Assembly (NCBI GenBank): GCA_024636985.1
Contig: JAGXFY010000074.1
Span: forward strand, 1-16,332
DNA: 16,332 nucleotides
DNA from: Petrocella sp024636985
Lineage (GTDB): Bacteria; Bacillota; Clostridia; Lachnospirales; Vallitaleaceae
Reading direction: 5' to 3'
The notes beneath the pieces were generated by a model. That model saw only the letters and a program-made list of their open reading frames with translations. It had not been told where the DNA came from and did no database searches. This document shows positions 1-6,436 of the stretch, piece after piece; positions within the stretch are counted from its first letter, which is position 1; every line of letters begins with the position of its first letter. The position numbers were made by a program, and so were the translations under genes.

Positions 1-2
1 AC

Positions 3-155
3 GACCGCATCCACATCACCCAGGGCCCCCTCACAGGCATGGAAGGCCGCATCAAAACAATTGACCACCGAAAAGGGCGAGCCACCGTCACCCTCCCCTT
101 CCTGGGAGAAGAACGCACCGTCCAACTGGGCATCAACCTATTGGGAAAAATCTGA
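3..155 (+). CDS. loaP: LoaP-like specialised NusG paralogue, C-terminal KOW domain (5' end outside window)
   Basis: Only the last 50 codons are visible, in frame from position 3 to the TGA at 153-155; the gene starts upstream of the window. The translation begins DRIHITQGPLTGMEGRIKTI and ends VQLGINLLGKI. The pattern GPLxGxEGxIxxIDxRKGRA is the KOW motif as written in LoaP/RfaH/UpxY-type NusG paralogues rather than in housekeeping NusG. Members of this family ride with RNA polymerase and help it pass terminators in long antibiotic or polysaccharide operons. A 14-kb polysaccharide operon downstream fits that role. The fragment is about 57% GC, far above the genes that follow, so it probably belongs to the resident genome or has another origin. 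The N-terminal NGN domain is not visible, so assignment to LoaP rather than another NusG paralogue is an inference. Confidence 0.75.
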   Translation, partial: DRIHITQGPLTGMEGRIKTIDHRKGRATVTLPFLGEERTVQLGINLLGKI

Positions 156-276
156 AGCCCGCAGCGGGTGTTTCGGCCCCGCACAAGGCGCAAGACCACA
201 TCACCCACACCCCGGTAGCATGACACCACCGTTATGTGAGTGGGCGAAGCTATATCATTTCCAGACCAAAACCTGA

Positions 277-305
277 CTGACGAACCCAGCTGCCAGCGCT
301 ATAAT
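277..305 (+). promoter_or_regulatory. Candidate sigma-A promoter of the pilin gene
   Basis: A perfect TATAAT lies at 300-305, and CTGACG at 277-282 (4 of 6 matches to TTGACA) lies exactly 17 bp upstream. Transcription would start near 312. That leaves a leader of about 37 nt before the ATG at 349, containing the ribosome site CGGAGGAA at 332-339. Confidence 0.55.
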
Positions 306-312
306 AGACTGC

Positions 313-783
313 AGGACCTGCTTTCAACAAGCGGAGGAATGCAGCATCATGGAAAAGGACAGCAGCATCAGAAGTATAGCCGGGTTCACATTGATTGAAC
401 TGATCGTAGTGATCGCTATTCTAGGGATTCTGGCAGCTATTGCAGTACCTAGGGTATCAGCCTTCATAGATCAAGCCGAGAAAGTCACCTGTGAAACCAA
501 CAGAAAACAATTTGAAACATATTATGCAGGATACCAGGAATTGAACGGTCTTTCTCATACACCGTCACTTTTCGCAGGGGTTAAGGATGAAGCCTTTGGA
601 GATACAGACTTATGCCCTGTTAATGGAATAATCGACTGGAGCAACGGCAAGGTGACTTGCAGCATTCATATCGAAGACACCTCTTCAGGTGGAAACAAAG
701 ATGAAGATGACAGCGGTGGAGAAGTGCCCTATTTGTAACGGTAAGATAAACTGACAAACTAAAAAACTTTGGAAGCAGGTCCT
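313..783. repeat. 15-bp inverted repeat bracketing the pilin gene (arms 313-327 and 769-783)
   Basis: The left arm is AGGACCTGCTTTCAA, beginning at the predicted transcription start. The reverse complement of the right arm, about 30 nt past the pilin stop, is AGGACCTGCTTCCAA. They match at 14 of 15 positions, and the one difference would be a G-U pair in RNA. The 5' and 3' ends of a pilin transcript could therefore pair. The left arm also contains the short palindrome GCAGGACCTGC (311-321) and overlaps a small hairpin GCTT-TCAAC-AAGC (320-332) next to the ribosome site. Function is unknown and chance is not excluded. Confidence 0.5.
349..738 (+). CDS. Type IV pilin-like / pseudopilin protein with class III signal peptide
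   Basis: The protein is 129 residues. A 12-residue leader ends in Gly12, followed by the mature start FTLIELIVVIAILGILAAIA. This is the prepilin peptidase site (G|F) with the conserved Glu at mature position 5 and a hydrophobic N-terminal helix to about residue 40. The product should be processed by a prepilin peptidase and assembled into, or associated with, a pilus or pseudopilus at the membrane. Cys89 and Cys104 flank a short beta-type segment (CPVNGIIDW...VTC), as in small clostridial pilins, and may form a disulfide; Cys48 is a third cysteine. The last 20 or so residues are acidic and Gly/Ser-rich, ending in VPYL. The start is fixed by CGGAGGAA 9-10 nt upstream. No other pilus genes are in the window, so which pilus it serves is unknown. 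It stands between LoaP and the glycan operon, separated from the operon by 704 bp. Confidence 0.85.
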   Translation: MEKDSSIRSIAGFTLIELIVVIAILGILAAIAVPRVSAFIDQAEKVTCETNRKQFETYYAGYQELNGLSHTPSLFAGVKDEAFGDTDLCPVNGIIDWSNGKVTCSIHIEDTSSGGNKDEDDSGGEVPYL

Positions 784-814
784 ACCGAAGGATTGTAGAT
801 TGAAATAATTAGAA

Positions 815-837
815 GTGCCGAAGAGTGCCGAAGAGTG
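815..837. repeat. 10-bp tandem repeat, GTGCCGAAGA x2 plus GTG
   Basis: Two exact copies of GTGCCGAAGA lie at 815-824 and 825-834, followed by GTG. The unit length equals that of the second tandem array at 1099-1138, and both contain TGCCG. Confidence 0.8.
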
Positions 838-853
838 AATCAAACTTATTAGA

Positions 854-872
854 ATCCGGCTAACTTCCGGGT
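854..872. promoter_or_regulatory. Short hairpin, first AATCCGGC copy
   Basis: The arms 854-859 (ATCCGG) and 867-872 (CCGGGT) can form six pairs, one of them G-U, around a 7-nt loop. Positions 853-860 read AATCCGGC, the same eight bases as the left arm of the structure at 1087-1135. No U-run follows, so it is not a standard terminator. Confidence 0.4.
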
Positions 873-986
873 AGTGTTAGAACATGTGAGGATTCCTTGC
901 AAGTATAATTGGATTGAATTAGCCACACACTTTGTGACGAGTTGGCACCTCAGTATGGGCATTATTTGTCTATACTGCTTCAAGGA

Positions 987-1034
987 GTTAGATTATAAAC
1001 TTATGTAATCGAATTCGAGTACTTTAAATCTAAC
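987..1034. repeat. Inverted repeat with nested palindrome
   Basis: GTTAGATT at 987-994 is exactly complementary to AATCTAAC at 1027-1034. Near the centre of the 32-bp spacer lies the perfect palindrome TCGAATTCGA (1009-1018). The repeat ends 13 bp before the candidate TTGACA element at 1048, a position suited to an operator. The role is not known. Confidence 0.5.
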
Positions 1035-1047
1035 TATCAAGGATTTC

Positions 1048-1076
1048 TTGACAGTTCAAACAAGAACAAATAGAAA
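1048..1076 (+). promoter_or_regulatory. Candidate promoter of the polysaccharide operon
   Basis: A perfect TTGACA at 1048-1053 is followed, after 17 bp, by TAGAAA at 1071-1076 (4 of 6 matches to TATAAT). Transcription would begin near 1083, giving a leader of about 360 nt that starts just before the CCGGAT repeat array. The -10 element is weak, so this is a candidate only; read-through from the pilin promoter is an alternative. Confidence 0.35.
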
Positions 1077-1086
1077 TTGTCTGGTA

Positions 1087-1138
1087 AATCCGGCACAACC
1101 GGATAATGCCGGATAATGCTAGATAATGCCGGATTCTA
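1087..1138. repeat. CCGGATAATG tandem array with alternative hairpin arms
   Basis: Four 10-bp units lie at 1099-1108, 1109-1118, 1119-1128 and 1129-1138: two exact CCGGATAATG copies, one CTAGATAATG and one CCGGATTCTA. Just upstream, AATCCGGC (1087-1094) can pair perfectly over 8 bp with GCCGGATT (1128-1135), enclosing the array. It can also pair over 6 bp with the first unit (ATCCGG-CACAA-CCGGAT, 1088-1104), or with the second unit over 7 bp. The arms compete, so the segment could fold in several exclusive ways. Confidence 0.75.
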
Positions 1139-1442
1139 TTCCCAACCAAATCGAAGGGTTTAACTACTGGATTATAGGCTTTGGAGTAAATAATTGGATG
1201 AATAGAACGACGTGAGTATGGTGAAAGGATAAAGAGGCTACGAGTCAGCAATATCAAGGGTTTAAGAGGTTGATGTATAAGGGCGAATGTTACAGAAGCG
1301 TTACACGTCTATGCATCCAATCGTGAGCGGGAGTCATGCAAGATATAGTGCTTATACTTAGCACCACACTCTACATATAGATTAAGAAAAAAAGGTGTAA
1401 ATAACACCACAAACATACATATCCGAAGCAGGGGGATTTAAC

Positions 1443-2066
1443 ATGGTTTACTTAAAAATCAAAAGATTAATAGATATCATACTTTCAACTCTCGGACTAA
1501 TCATATTATCTCCTGTTTTTTTAGTACTCATTATAGCAATCAAGGTTGACTCCCCTGGACCTGTTCTCTTTAAACAGAAGAGAGTTGGGAACCATAAGAG
1601 TCATTTCTATATATTGAAGTTTAGAACCATGAGAATTGATACTCCAAAGGACACGCCAACTCATCTTTTGGAGAATCCAGATCAGTGGATCACGAAAGTT
1701 GGTAAGTTCTTAAGAAAGACAAGCTTAGACGAACTGCCACAAATCATCAACATCTTTAAGGGTGAAATGAGTATCATCGGTCCAAGACCAGCTCTCTGGA
1801 ATCAGTATGATCTTATCGAAGAGCGAGATAAGTATGGTGCGAATGATTTGCCAGTTGGCCTTACAGGCTGGGCGCAAATCAATGGTAGAGATGAACTTGA
1901 GATTCATGCTAAGGCAAAACTCGATGGAGAATACACTGAGAAAATTGGGATGCTAATGGATCTCAGATGCTTCTTTGGGACTATCTTTAGCGTTTTGAGA
2001 AGTCATGGTGTTGTTGAAGGTGGGACTGGAACGAAAAAAGCTGATAAAGAGTCAGTGAAACATTAG
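1443..2066 (+). CDS. PglC-like undecaprenyl-phosphate sugar-phosphate transferase (initiating enzyme)
   Basis: The protein has 207 residues, the size of the small monotopic phosphoglycosyl transferases. An N-terminal hydrophobic segment (about 9-34) contains Ser23-Pro24, the helix break of the re-entrant membrane helix in PglC. It is followed by the basic patch KQKRVG (44-49), KFRTM (59-63), the catalytic Asp96-Glu97 in SLDELPQ, and GPRP at 113-116. These are the hallmarks of the bacterial sugar transferase family (Pfam PF02397). It would transfer a sugar-1-phosphate from a UDP-sugar to undecaprenyl phosphate at the inner face of the membrane and so start each repeat unit. The donor sugar cannot be read from the sequence. 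The start ATG has CAGGGGGA (1429-1436) 6 nt upstream. It is the first gene of the operon, after the long leader. Confidence 0.92.
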   Translation: MVYLKIKRLIDIILSTLGLIILSPVFLVLIIAIKVDSPGPVLFKQKRVGNHKSHFYILKFRTMRIDTPKDTPTHLLENPDQWITKVGKFLRKTSLDELPQIINIFKGEMSIIGPRPALWNQYDLIEERDKYGANDLPVGLTGWAQINGRDELEIHAKAKLDGEYTEKIGMLMDLRCFFGTIFSVLRSHGVVEGGTGTKKADKESVKH

Positions 2067-2076
2067 GGGTGTGCAG

Positions 2077-2967
2077 ATGCTATTAGTGACAGGGATTACA
2101 GGACATACAGGTAGATATTTCTTACAGGAACTTATTGACCATAAATATGAAGGACAAATCCGCTGCATCGTTAGGGAAACGTCTGACACTTCAATGTTGG
2201 ATAACAGCGGATTAAATATTGAAAAGGTTTATGGAGACCTCAACAACAAAGAGTTCGTAAGAAAAGCTGTCAATGGTGTAAACAATATCATGCACATCTA
2301 CAACATCCATCATTCACCGATGATTGTGGAAGCAGCTATCGAGAACAATGTAAAGCGAGCAATCTTAGTACATACAACAGGAATATATTCAAATTTCAAA
2401 TATGCTTCACAAGGTTATAAAGACGTAGAAAAGAAAGTTTCTGAATTGACTTCAGATCTAAACTGCATTACAAAAGTCACGATAGTAAGACCAACTATGA
2501 TCTATGGTGATCTGTGTGATAGCAATATGAGCAAGTTCATTAAGATGATAGATAAATTTAGAGTCATGCCGGTTATCAACGGTGGGAGAAGCTTAATACA
2601 GCCGGTTAATGCTAGAGACTTGGGAAAAGCATTCTATACAGTTCTTATGTTTCCGGAAAAGACAGCTGGAAAGGCTTATGACTTATCAGGTGAAAAGCCT
2701 CTACAGATGATAGAAGTTTTTAAGATGATAAGCAATAACCTCAATAAGAAAACTACCTTTGTCAGTGTTCCTTTAGGATTTGGGGTTGTACTCGCCCAGA
2801 TTTCCAAGCTACTGACCCTTGGAAAAATTGATTATGTAGAGAGAGTTCAACGTATGGGTGAAGACAGAAGTTATCCTCATGTTGAAGCAAAAAAAGATTT
2901 CAATTATAATCCGATGAGTTTTGAAGAAGGCATTCAAATTGAAGTGAAACAGTATTTGAAGAAGTAA
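2077..2967 (+). CDS. NmrA-like / atypical SDR, NAD(P)-binding protein
   Basis: A Rossmann fold opens the protein (MLLVTGITGHTG; GxxGxxG at residues 6-12), giving about 296 residues in all. I chose ATG at 2077 because AGGGGT (2065-2070), overlapping the previous stop, is well spaced for it. The in-frame GTG at 2071 lies directly against that ribosome site. The usual SDR YxxxK is not evident: the region after HTTGIYS has YKDVEKK, where the first lysine of the VEKK sits five residues after the tyrosine. It resembles atypical SDRs of the NmrA type, some of which bind NAD(P) without classic catalysis. Its place directly after the initiating transferase suggests it acts on the first sugar, as a 4-keto reductase or epimerase, but that is an inference from order alone. 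Confidence 0.7.
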   Translation: MLLVTGITGHTGRYFLQELIDHKYEGQIRCIVRETSDTSMLDNSGLNIEKVYGDLNNKEFVRKAVNGVNNIMHIYNIHHSPMIVEAAIENNVKRAILVHTTGIYSNFKYASQGYKDVEKKVSELTSDLNCITKVTIVRPTMIYGDLCDSNMSKFIKMIDKFRVMPVINGGRSLIQPVNARDLGKAFYTVLMFPEKTAGKAYDLSGEKPLQMIEVFKMISNNLNKKTTFVSVPLGFGVVLAQISKLLTLGKIDYVERVQRMGEDRSYPHVEAKKDFNYNPMSFEEGIQIEVKQYLKK

Positions 2968-2994
2968 TTAAGTGATGAAAGTAGGATTGACAAT

Positions 2995-4104
2995 ATGAAA
3001 ATAGCTGTACTCTCAAGCCATACGTCATCACTATTTTGGTTTCGTATGGATATGATGAAAGATTTTATAAAACTCGGACATTCTGTCATAGCTTTAGGAC
3101 CAGAACCTGAATCAAACTGGAAAAGTAAATTTGAGGAATATGGAATCCAATATAGGCAACTCTTTGTAGAAAGAAATGGTATAAACCCGTGTAGTGATTT
3201 AAGAACTTATCGAGAGCTTAAGCAATTTATGAAAGAAGAGAAACCAGACAAAATATTTGCATACCAAGCAAAAACTGTAGTTTATGGAAGTCTTGCAGCA
3301 AAAGCTAATGGCATTACTGAAGTATATCCACTGATAGCAGGTCTCGGATCGATTTTTAGGGGAGAAGGTCTTAAAAACAAAATAATCAAAACGATAATGA
3401 AGACTGAGTACCGTTTGGCATGTAACGCAAGCAAAAATGTGTTTTTCCAAAATAATGATGATAAAAACGAATTTGTAAATAACGGACTTATCCAAGAAGA
3501 CAAAATCGTGATCATTAATGGGTCGGGTGTGAACCTTGAGAAGTTTAGACCAGAACATTTGCCTAATACACCAGCCTTCTTATTTATAGGTAGATTAATC
3601 AAAGATAAAGGTGTAATGGAGTATTTGGAGGCTTGTAAGAGAATAAAAGCTGAGTATCCTGAAATTAGGTGTTTGCTTGTTGGGCCATATGATAGCAATC
3701 CTTCAGCGTTGAAACCAGAAGAACTACAGCCATTTATTGATCAAGGCATTATAGAGTATTTTGGAGAGCAGACAGACGTTAGACCTTATTTAAAACAGTG
3801 TAGCACTTATGTTTTACCTTCTTATCATGAAGGAACACCTAAAACTGTTCTTGAAGCTATGGCGATAGGGCGATCAATTATAACCAGTGATGCTCCAGGT
3901 TGCAGAGAAACTGTCACAGATGGATACAATGGATACCTAGTGCCCGTTAAAGATATTGATGGATTAACAAATAAAATGAAAGCTCTTATTGAAAATCCAT
4001 CAATCAGTAATTTAATGGCTGAGCATAGCTTGAGGCTTGCAATAGAAAAATATGATGTCAATTTAGTAAATGAATCAATTATGAAAACTATGCAATTAAT
4101 ATAG
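2995..4104 (+). CDS. Glycosyltransferase family 4 (retaining, GT-B)
   Basis: The protein has 369 residues with the two-lobe GT-B layout. The N-terminal acceptor lobe starts MKIAVLSSHTSSLFWFR. The donor lobe starts near FIGRLIKDKG (about 198-206) and contains the GT4 signature E-x7-E in HEGTPKTVLEAM (Glu279 and Glu287), then DAPGCRETV and NGYLVP. It resembles the CapM/PglA-type enzymes that often add the second sugar to an undecaprenyl-linked primer in a cytosolic, membrane-associated step. Its position right after the initiating transferase and the SDR fits that, but the sugar and linkage cannot be deduced. TAGGATTG (2982-2989) is a weak ribosome site before the ATG. The gap after the previous gene is 27 nt. 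Confidence 0.88.
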   Translation: MKIAVLSSHTSSLFWFRMDMMKDFIKLGHSVIALGPEPESNWKSKFEEYGIQYRQLFVERNGINPCSDLRTYRELKQFMKEEKPDKIFAYQAKTVVYGSLAAKANGITEVYPLIAGLGSIFRGEGLKNKIIKTIMKTEYRLACNASKNVFFQNNDDKNEFVNNGLIQEDKIVIINGSGVNLEKFRPEHLPNTPAFLFIGRLIKDKGVMEYLEACKRIKAEYPEIRCLLVGPYDSNPSALKPEELQPFIDQGIIEYFGEQTDVRPYLKQCSTYVLPSYHEGTPKTVLEAMAIGRSIITSDAPGCRETVTDGYNGYLVPVKDIDGLTNKMKALIENPSISNLMAEHSLRLAIEKYDVNLVNESIMKTMQLI

Positions 4105-4122
4105 TGAGAAGGAGTAATCAAA

Positions 4123-5442
4123 ATGAACTTATACGAACAAATCAAAAACAGAGAAGAAAAAATTTCACTTGTAGGTCTTGGTTATGTTGGAATGCCAATT
4201 GCAGTGGCTTTTGCTAAAAAGGCAGAGGTTGTTGGATTCGATATTAGTAAAGAGAGAGTTGAGTTATACAAAAAAGGAATCGATCCAACGAAAGAGGTTG
4301 GGGATGATGTTATAAAACAAACAACAGTAGAATTCACTGCAGATGAGAATAAACTCAAAGAAGCTAAATTTCATATTGTTGCAGTTCCTACACCAGTGAA
4401 TGCTGATCATACACCAGATTTAAAACCAGTAGAATCAGCAAGTAGAACAGTTGGACGAAATCTTACTAAAGGTTCAATTGTTGTATTTGAATCTACTGTT
4501 TATCCCGGTGTTACAGAAGAAATTTGCATTCCGATCCTTGAAAAAGAGTCTGGAATGAAATGTGGTGAAGATTTCAAAGTAGGATACTCTCCTGAGAGAA
4601 TCAACCCTGGTGATAAAGTACATAGACTTGAGACGATTGTAAAAGTTGTGTCCGGGATGGATGAAGAATCTCTTGATGTTATTGCAAAAGTTTATGAACT
4701 TGTAGTTGATGCTGGTGTACATAGGGCAGAATCAATCAAAGTGGCTGAAGCTGCCAAAGTTATTGAAAATTCACAACGTGATATAAATATCGCATTTATG
4801 AATGAGCTTTCTATAATATTTAACAAAATGGACATTGATACAAAAGCTGTTCTAAAGGCTGCTGGTACGAAGTGGAATTTCCTTAATTTCCATCCGGGTC
4901 TTGTTGGAGGACACTGTATTGGCGTAGATCCATATTACCTTACCTATAAAGCTGAGCAGCTAGGATACCATTCACAAATCATTCTTTCTGGTAGAAGAAT
5001 AAATGATGATATGGGCAAATATGTTGTTGAGAACTTAATTAAAAACCTTATAAAAGCAGATGTCCCAGTAAAAGATGCAAAAGTGGCTATTTTAGGTTTT
5101 GCGTTTAAAGAAAACTGCCCAGATACTAGAAATACAAGGGTTATTGATATTGTCAACGAACTTAAAGAATATGGGATTAATCCGATGATTGCGGATCCGG
5201 AAGCTGATGCAGAAGAAGCAAAACATGAGTATGGAATAGTGTTTGATTCAGTAAATGACATTAAAGAAATGGATGCAATTGTTGTAGCTGTTGGACATGA
5301 TCAGTTCTTAAAATTCACTCAAGAACACTTCAATAAGATGTTTAAAATTGGTTCAAACGAGAATAAAGTCTTAATTGATATCAAAGGAATCTTGGATAGA
5401 AAAGAATACGAAGCATCAGGATATAAATACTGGAGACTGTAA
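4123..5442 (+). CDS. UDP-N-acetylhexosamine 6-dehydrogenase, TviB/WbpO type
   Basis: The protein has 439 residues, typical of UDP-sugar dehydrogenases that oxidise C6 twice with NAD+ to make a uronic acid. The sequence shows the NAD fold GLGYVGMP (18-25), PTPV (89-92), ESTVYPG (123-129), YSPERINPG (155-163), Lys212 and Asn216 in AKVIENSQRD, and the catalytic Cys265 in GGHCIGVDPYY. The overall pattern fits the VipA/TviB/WbpO branch, which acts on UDP-GlcNAc or UDP-GalNAc, better than the UDP-glucose or UDP-ManNAc branches. The next gene encodes a matching 4-epimerase, as in the Vi-antigen and Pseudomonas O6 clusters. The pair should supply UDP-GlcNAcA or UDP-GalNAcA. A strong AAGGAG (4109-4114) stands 8 nt before the ATG. 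Exact substrate is an inference. Confidence 0.88.
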   Translation: MNLYEQIKNREEKISLVGLGYVGMPIAVAFAKKAEVVGFDISKERVELYKKGIDPTKEVGDDVIKQTTVEFTADENKLKEAKFHIVAVPTPVNADHTPDLKPVESASRTVGRNLTKGSIVVFESTVYPGVTEEICIPILEKESGMKCGEDFKVGYSPERINPGDKVHRLETIVKVVSGMDEESLDVIAKVYELVVDAGVHRAESIKVAEAAKVIENSQRDINIAFMNELSIIFNKMDIDTKAVLKAAGTKWNFLNFHPGLVGGHCIGVDPYYLTYKAEQLGYHSQIILSGRRINDDMGKYVVENLIKNLIKADVPVKDAKVAILGFAFKENCPDTRNTRVIDIVNELKEYGINPMIADPEADAEEAKHEYGIVFDSVNDIKEMDAIVVAVGHDQFLKFTQEHFNKMFKIGSNENKVLIDIKGILDRKEYEASGYKYWRL

Positions 5443-5451
5443 GGAAAGGTA

Positions 5452-6435
5452 GTGTATTTCATGGGATATGAAAATATAACATTTGAAAAAGATAGTCTAT
5501 TTCTTGTGACAGGTGGAGCTGGTTTCATTGGTTCCCACCTGTGTGAGGTTTTATTAGATAAAGGTTATAAGGTTAGATGTCTGGATGATCTTTCGAATGG
5601 CAAACAAGCTAATGTGGACTTATTCATTGATAATCCTAATTATACTTTTATCAAAGGAGACATAAGAAATCTAGATACATGTATGAAGGCCTGTGAAGGT
5701 GTTGATTATGTTCTTAATCAAGCGGCTTGGGGTAGTGTTCCTAGAAGTATTGAGACGCCCTTGCTTTATGAAGAAATTAATATTAGAGGAACACTTAACA
5801 TGATGGAAGCAGCTAGACAGAACGGAGTTAAGAAGTTTGTCTATGCTTCTAGTTCATCTGTGTATGGAGATGAGCCAAATCTTCCAAAACAAGAAGGTAG
5901 AGAAGGAAACCTTTTATCACCGTATGCACTGACTAAAATGGTTGATGAAGAGTATGGCAATCTATATTCAAAACTTTATGGCCTAGATACTTATGGGTTG
6001 AGATACTTTAATGTGTTTGGTAAAAGACAGGATCCTAACGGCGCATATGCAGCTGTTATTCCTAAGTTTATAAAGCAATTACTTAATGATGAACAACCAA
6101 CAATAAATGGTGATGGGAAGCAAAGTAGAGATTTCACCTGCATTGAAAATGTTATTGAGGCAAACTTGAAAGCATGTAAAGCATCTTCAAAAGTTGCAGG
6201 CGAAGCGTTTAACATCGCTTATGGTGGAAGAGAATATCTGATTGATGTGTATTATTCCCTTTGTAAAGCTCTTGGAAAAGATATTGAACCAACATTTGGA
6301 CCTGATAGGGAAGGTGATATAAAGCATAGTAATGCTGATATCAGTAAGGCTAAAGAAATGTTAAGTTACGATCCTAGTTGGAGTTTTGAAAGAGGAATAG
6401 AAGCAGCAATAGAGTGGTATAAGGAGAATTTGTGA
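5452..6435 (+). CDS. UDP-N-acetylglucosamine 4-epimerase, WbpP/TviC family
   Basis: This is an extended SDR of about 327 residues with TGGAGFIG (20-27), NQAAWGSVPRSI (89-100), the Ser-rich catalytic strand YASSSSVYGD (131-140), the YxxxK pair Tyr158/Lys162, and LRYFNVFGKRQDPNGAYAAVIPKF. The last block and GSVPRS are closely shared with WbpP-type 4-epimerases, which prefer N-acetylated UDP-hexosamines or their uronic acids. It would interconvert gluco and galacto forms for the dehydrogenase just upstream. The start is uncertain. AAGGAAAGG (5441-5449) suits either GTG at 5452 (6 nt from AAGGA) or the in-frame ATG at 5461 (11 nt from AAAGG); the latter gives a leader of 16 residues before the Rossmann motif, closer to the family. 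The gene ends 1 nt before the next ATG. Confidence 0.88.
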   Translation: MYFMGYENITFEKDSLFLVTGGAGFIGSHLCEVLLDKGYKVRCLDDLSNGKQANVDLFIDNPNYTFIKGDIRNLDTCMKACEGVDYVLNQAAWGSVPRSIETPLLYEEINIRGTLNMMEAARQNGVKKFVYASSSSVYGDEPNLPKQEGREGNLLSPYALTKMVDEEYGNLYSKLYGLDTYGLRYFNVFGKRQDPNGAYAAVIPKFIKQLLNDEQPTINGDGKQSRDFTCIENVIEANLKACKASSKVAGEAFNIAYGGREYLIDVYYSLCKALGKDIEPTFGPDREGDIKHSNADISKAKEMLSYDPSWSFERGIEAAIEWYKENL

Positions 6436-6436
6436 T

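Larger units (their letters stand above)
739..1442. other. Long structured non-coding interval between pilin and polysaccharide operon
   Basis: No reading frame here has a ribosome site and a recognisable product; the longest, on the minus strand at 1030-1257, shows nothing protein-like. The interval holds the repeats and inverted repeats listed separately, a candidate promoter at 1048-1076, and two small hairpins just before the first operon gene: GTGCT/AGCAC at 1348-1352/1360-1364 and GGTGT/ACACC at 1394-1398/1404-1408. None is followed by a U-run, so I see no ordinary intrinsic terminator. The best reading is a regulatory 5' leader for the operon, plausibly the place where a LoaP-type factor is loaded. 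Confidence 0.55.

Noticed and set aside
158..182. GC-rich hairpins after LoaP as its terminator
   Set aside because: The stems are only 4-5 bp (CCCG-CAG-CGGG, and GCGGG with CCCGC) and the following TGTTTC is not a proper U-run.
61..276. Plus-strand frame of 71 codons
   Set aside because: It overlaps the LoaP end in another frame, has a TTG start without a ribosome site, and the product is low-complexity Pro/Ser-rich.
904..909. Perfect TATAAT in the leader
   Set aside because: No acceptable -35 lies 16-18 bp upstream and there is no extended -10, so it is probably chance in AT-rich DNA.
1099..1138. Tandem repeats as a CRISPR array
   Set aside because: The units are 10 bp and contiguous, with no spacers, and no cas genes are present.
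1030..1257. Minus-strand frame of 75 codons in the leader
   Set aside because: It has no ribosome site and no recognisable domain, and it runs across the tandem repeat array.
3199..3698. Minus-strand frames inside the first GT4 gene
   Set aside because: They are shadows of a well-supported coding gene, Cys/Phe/Ile-rich with no motifs.
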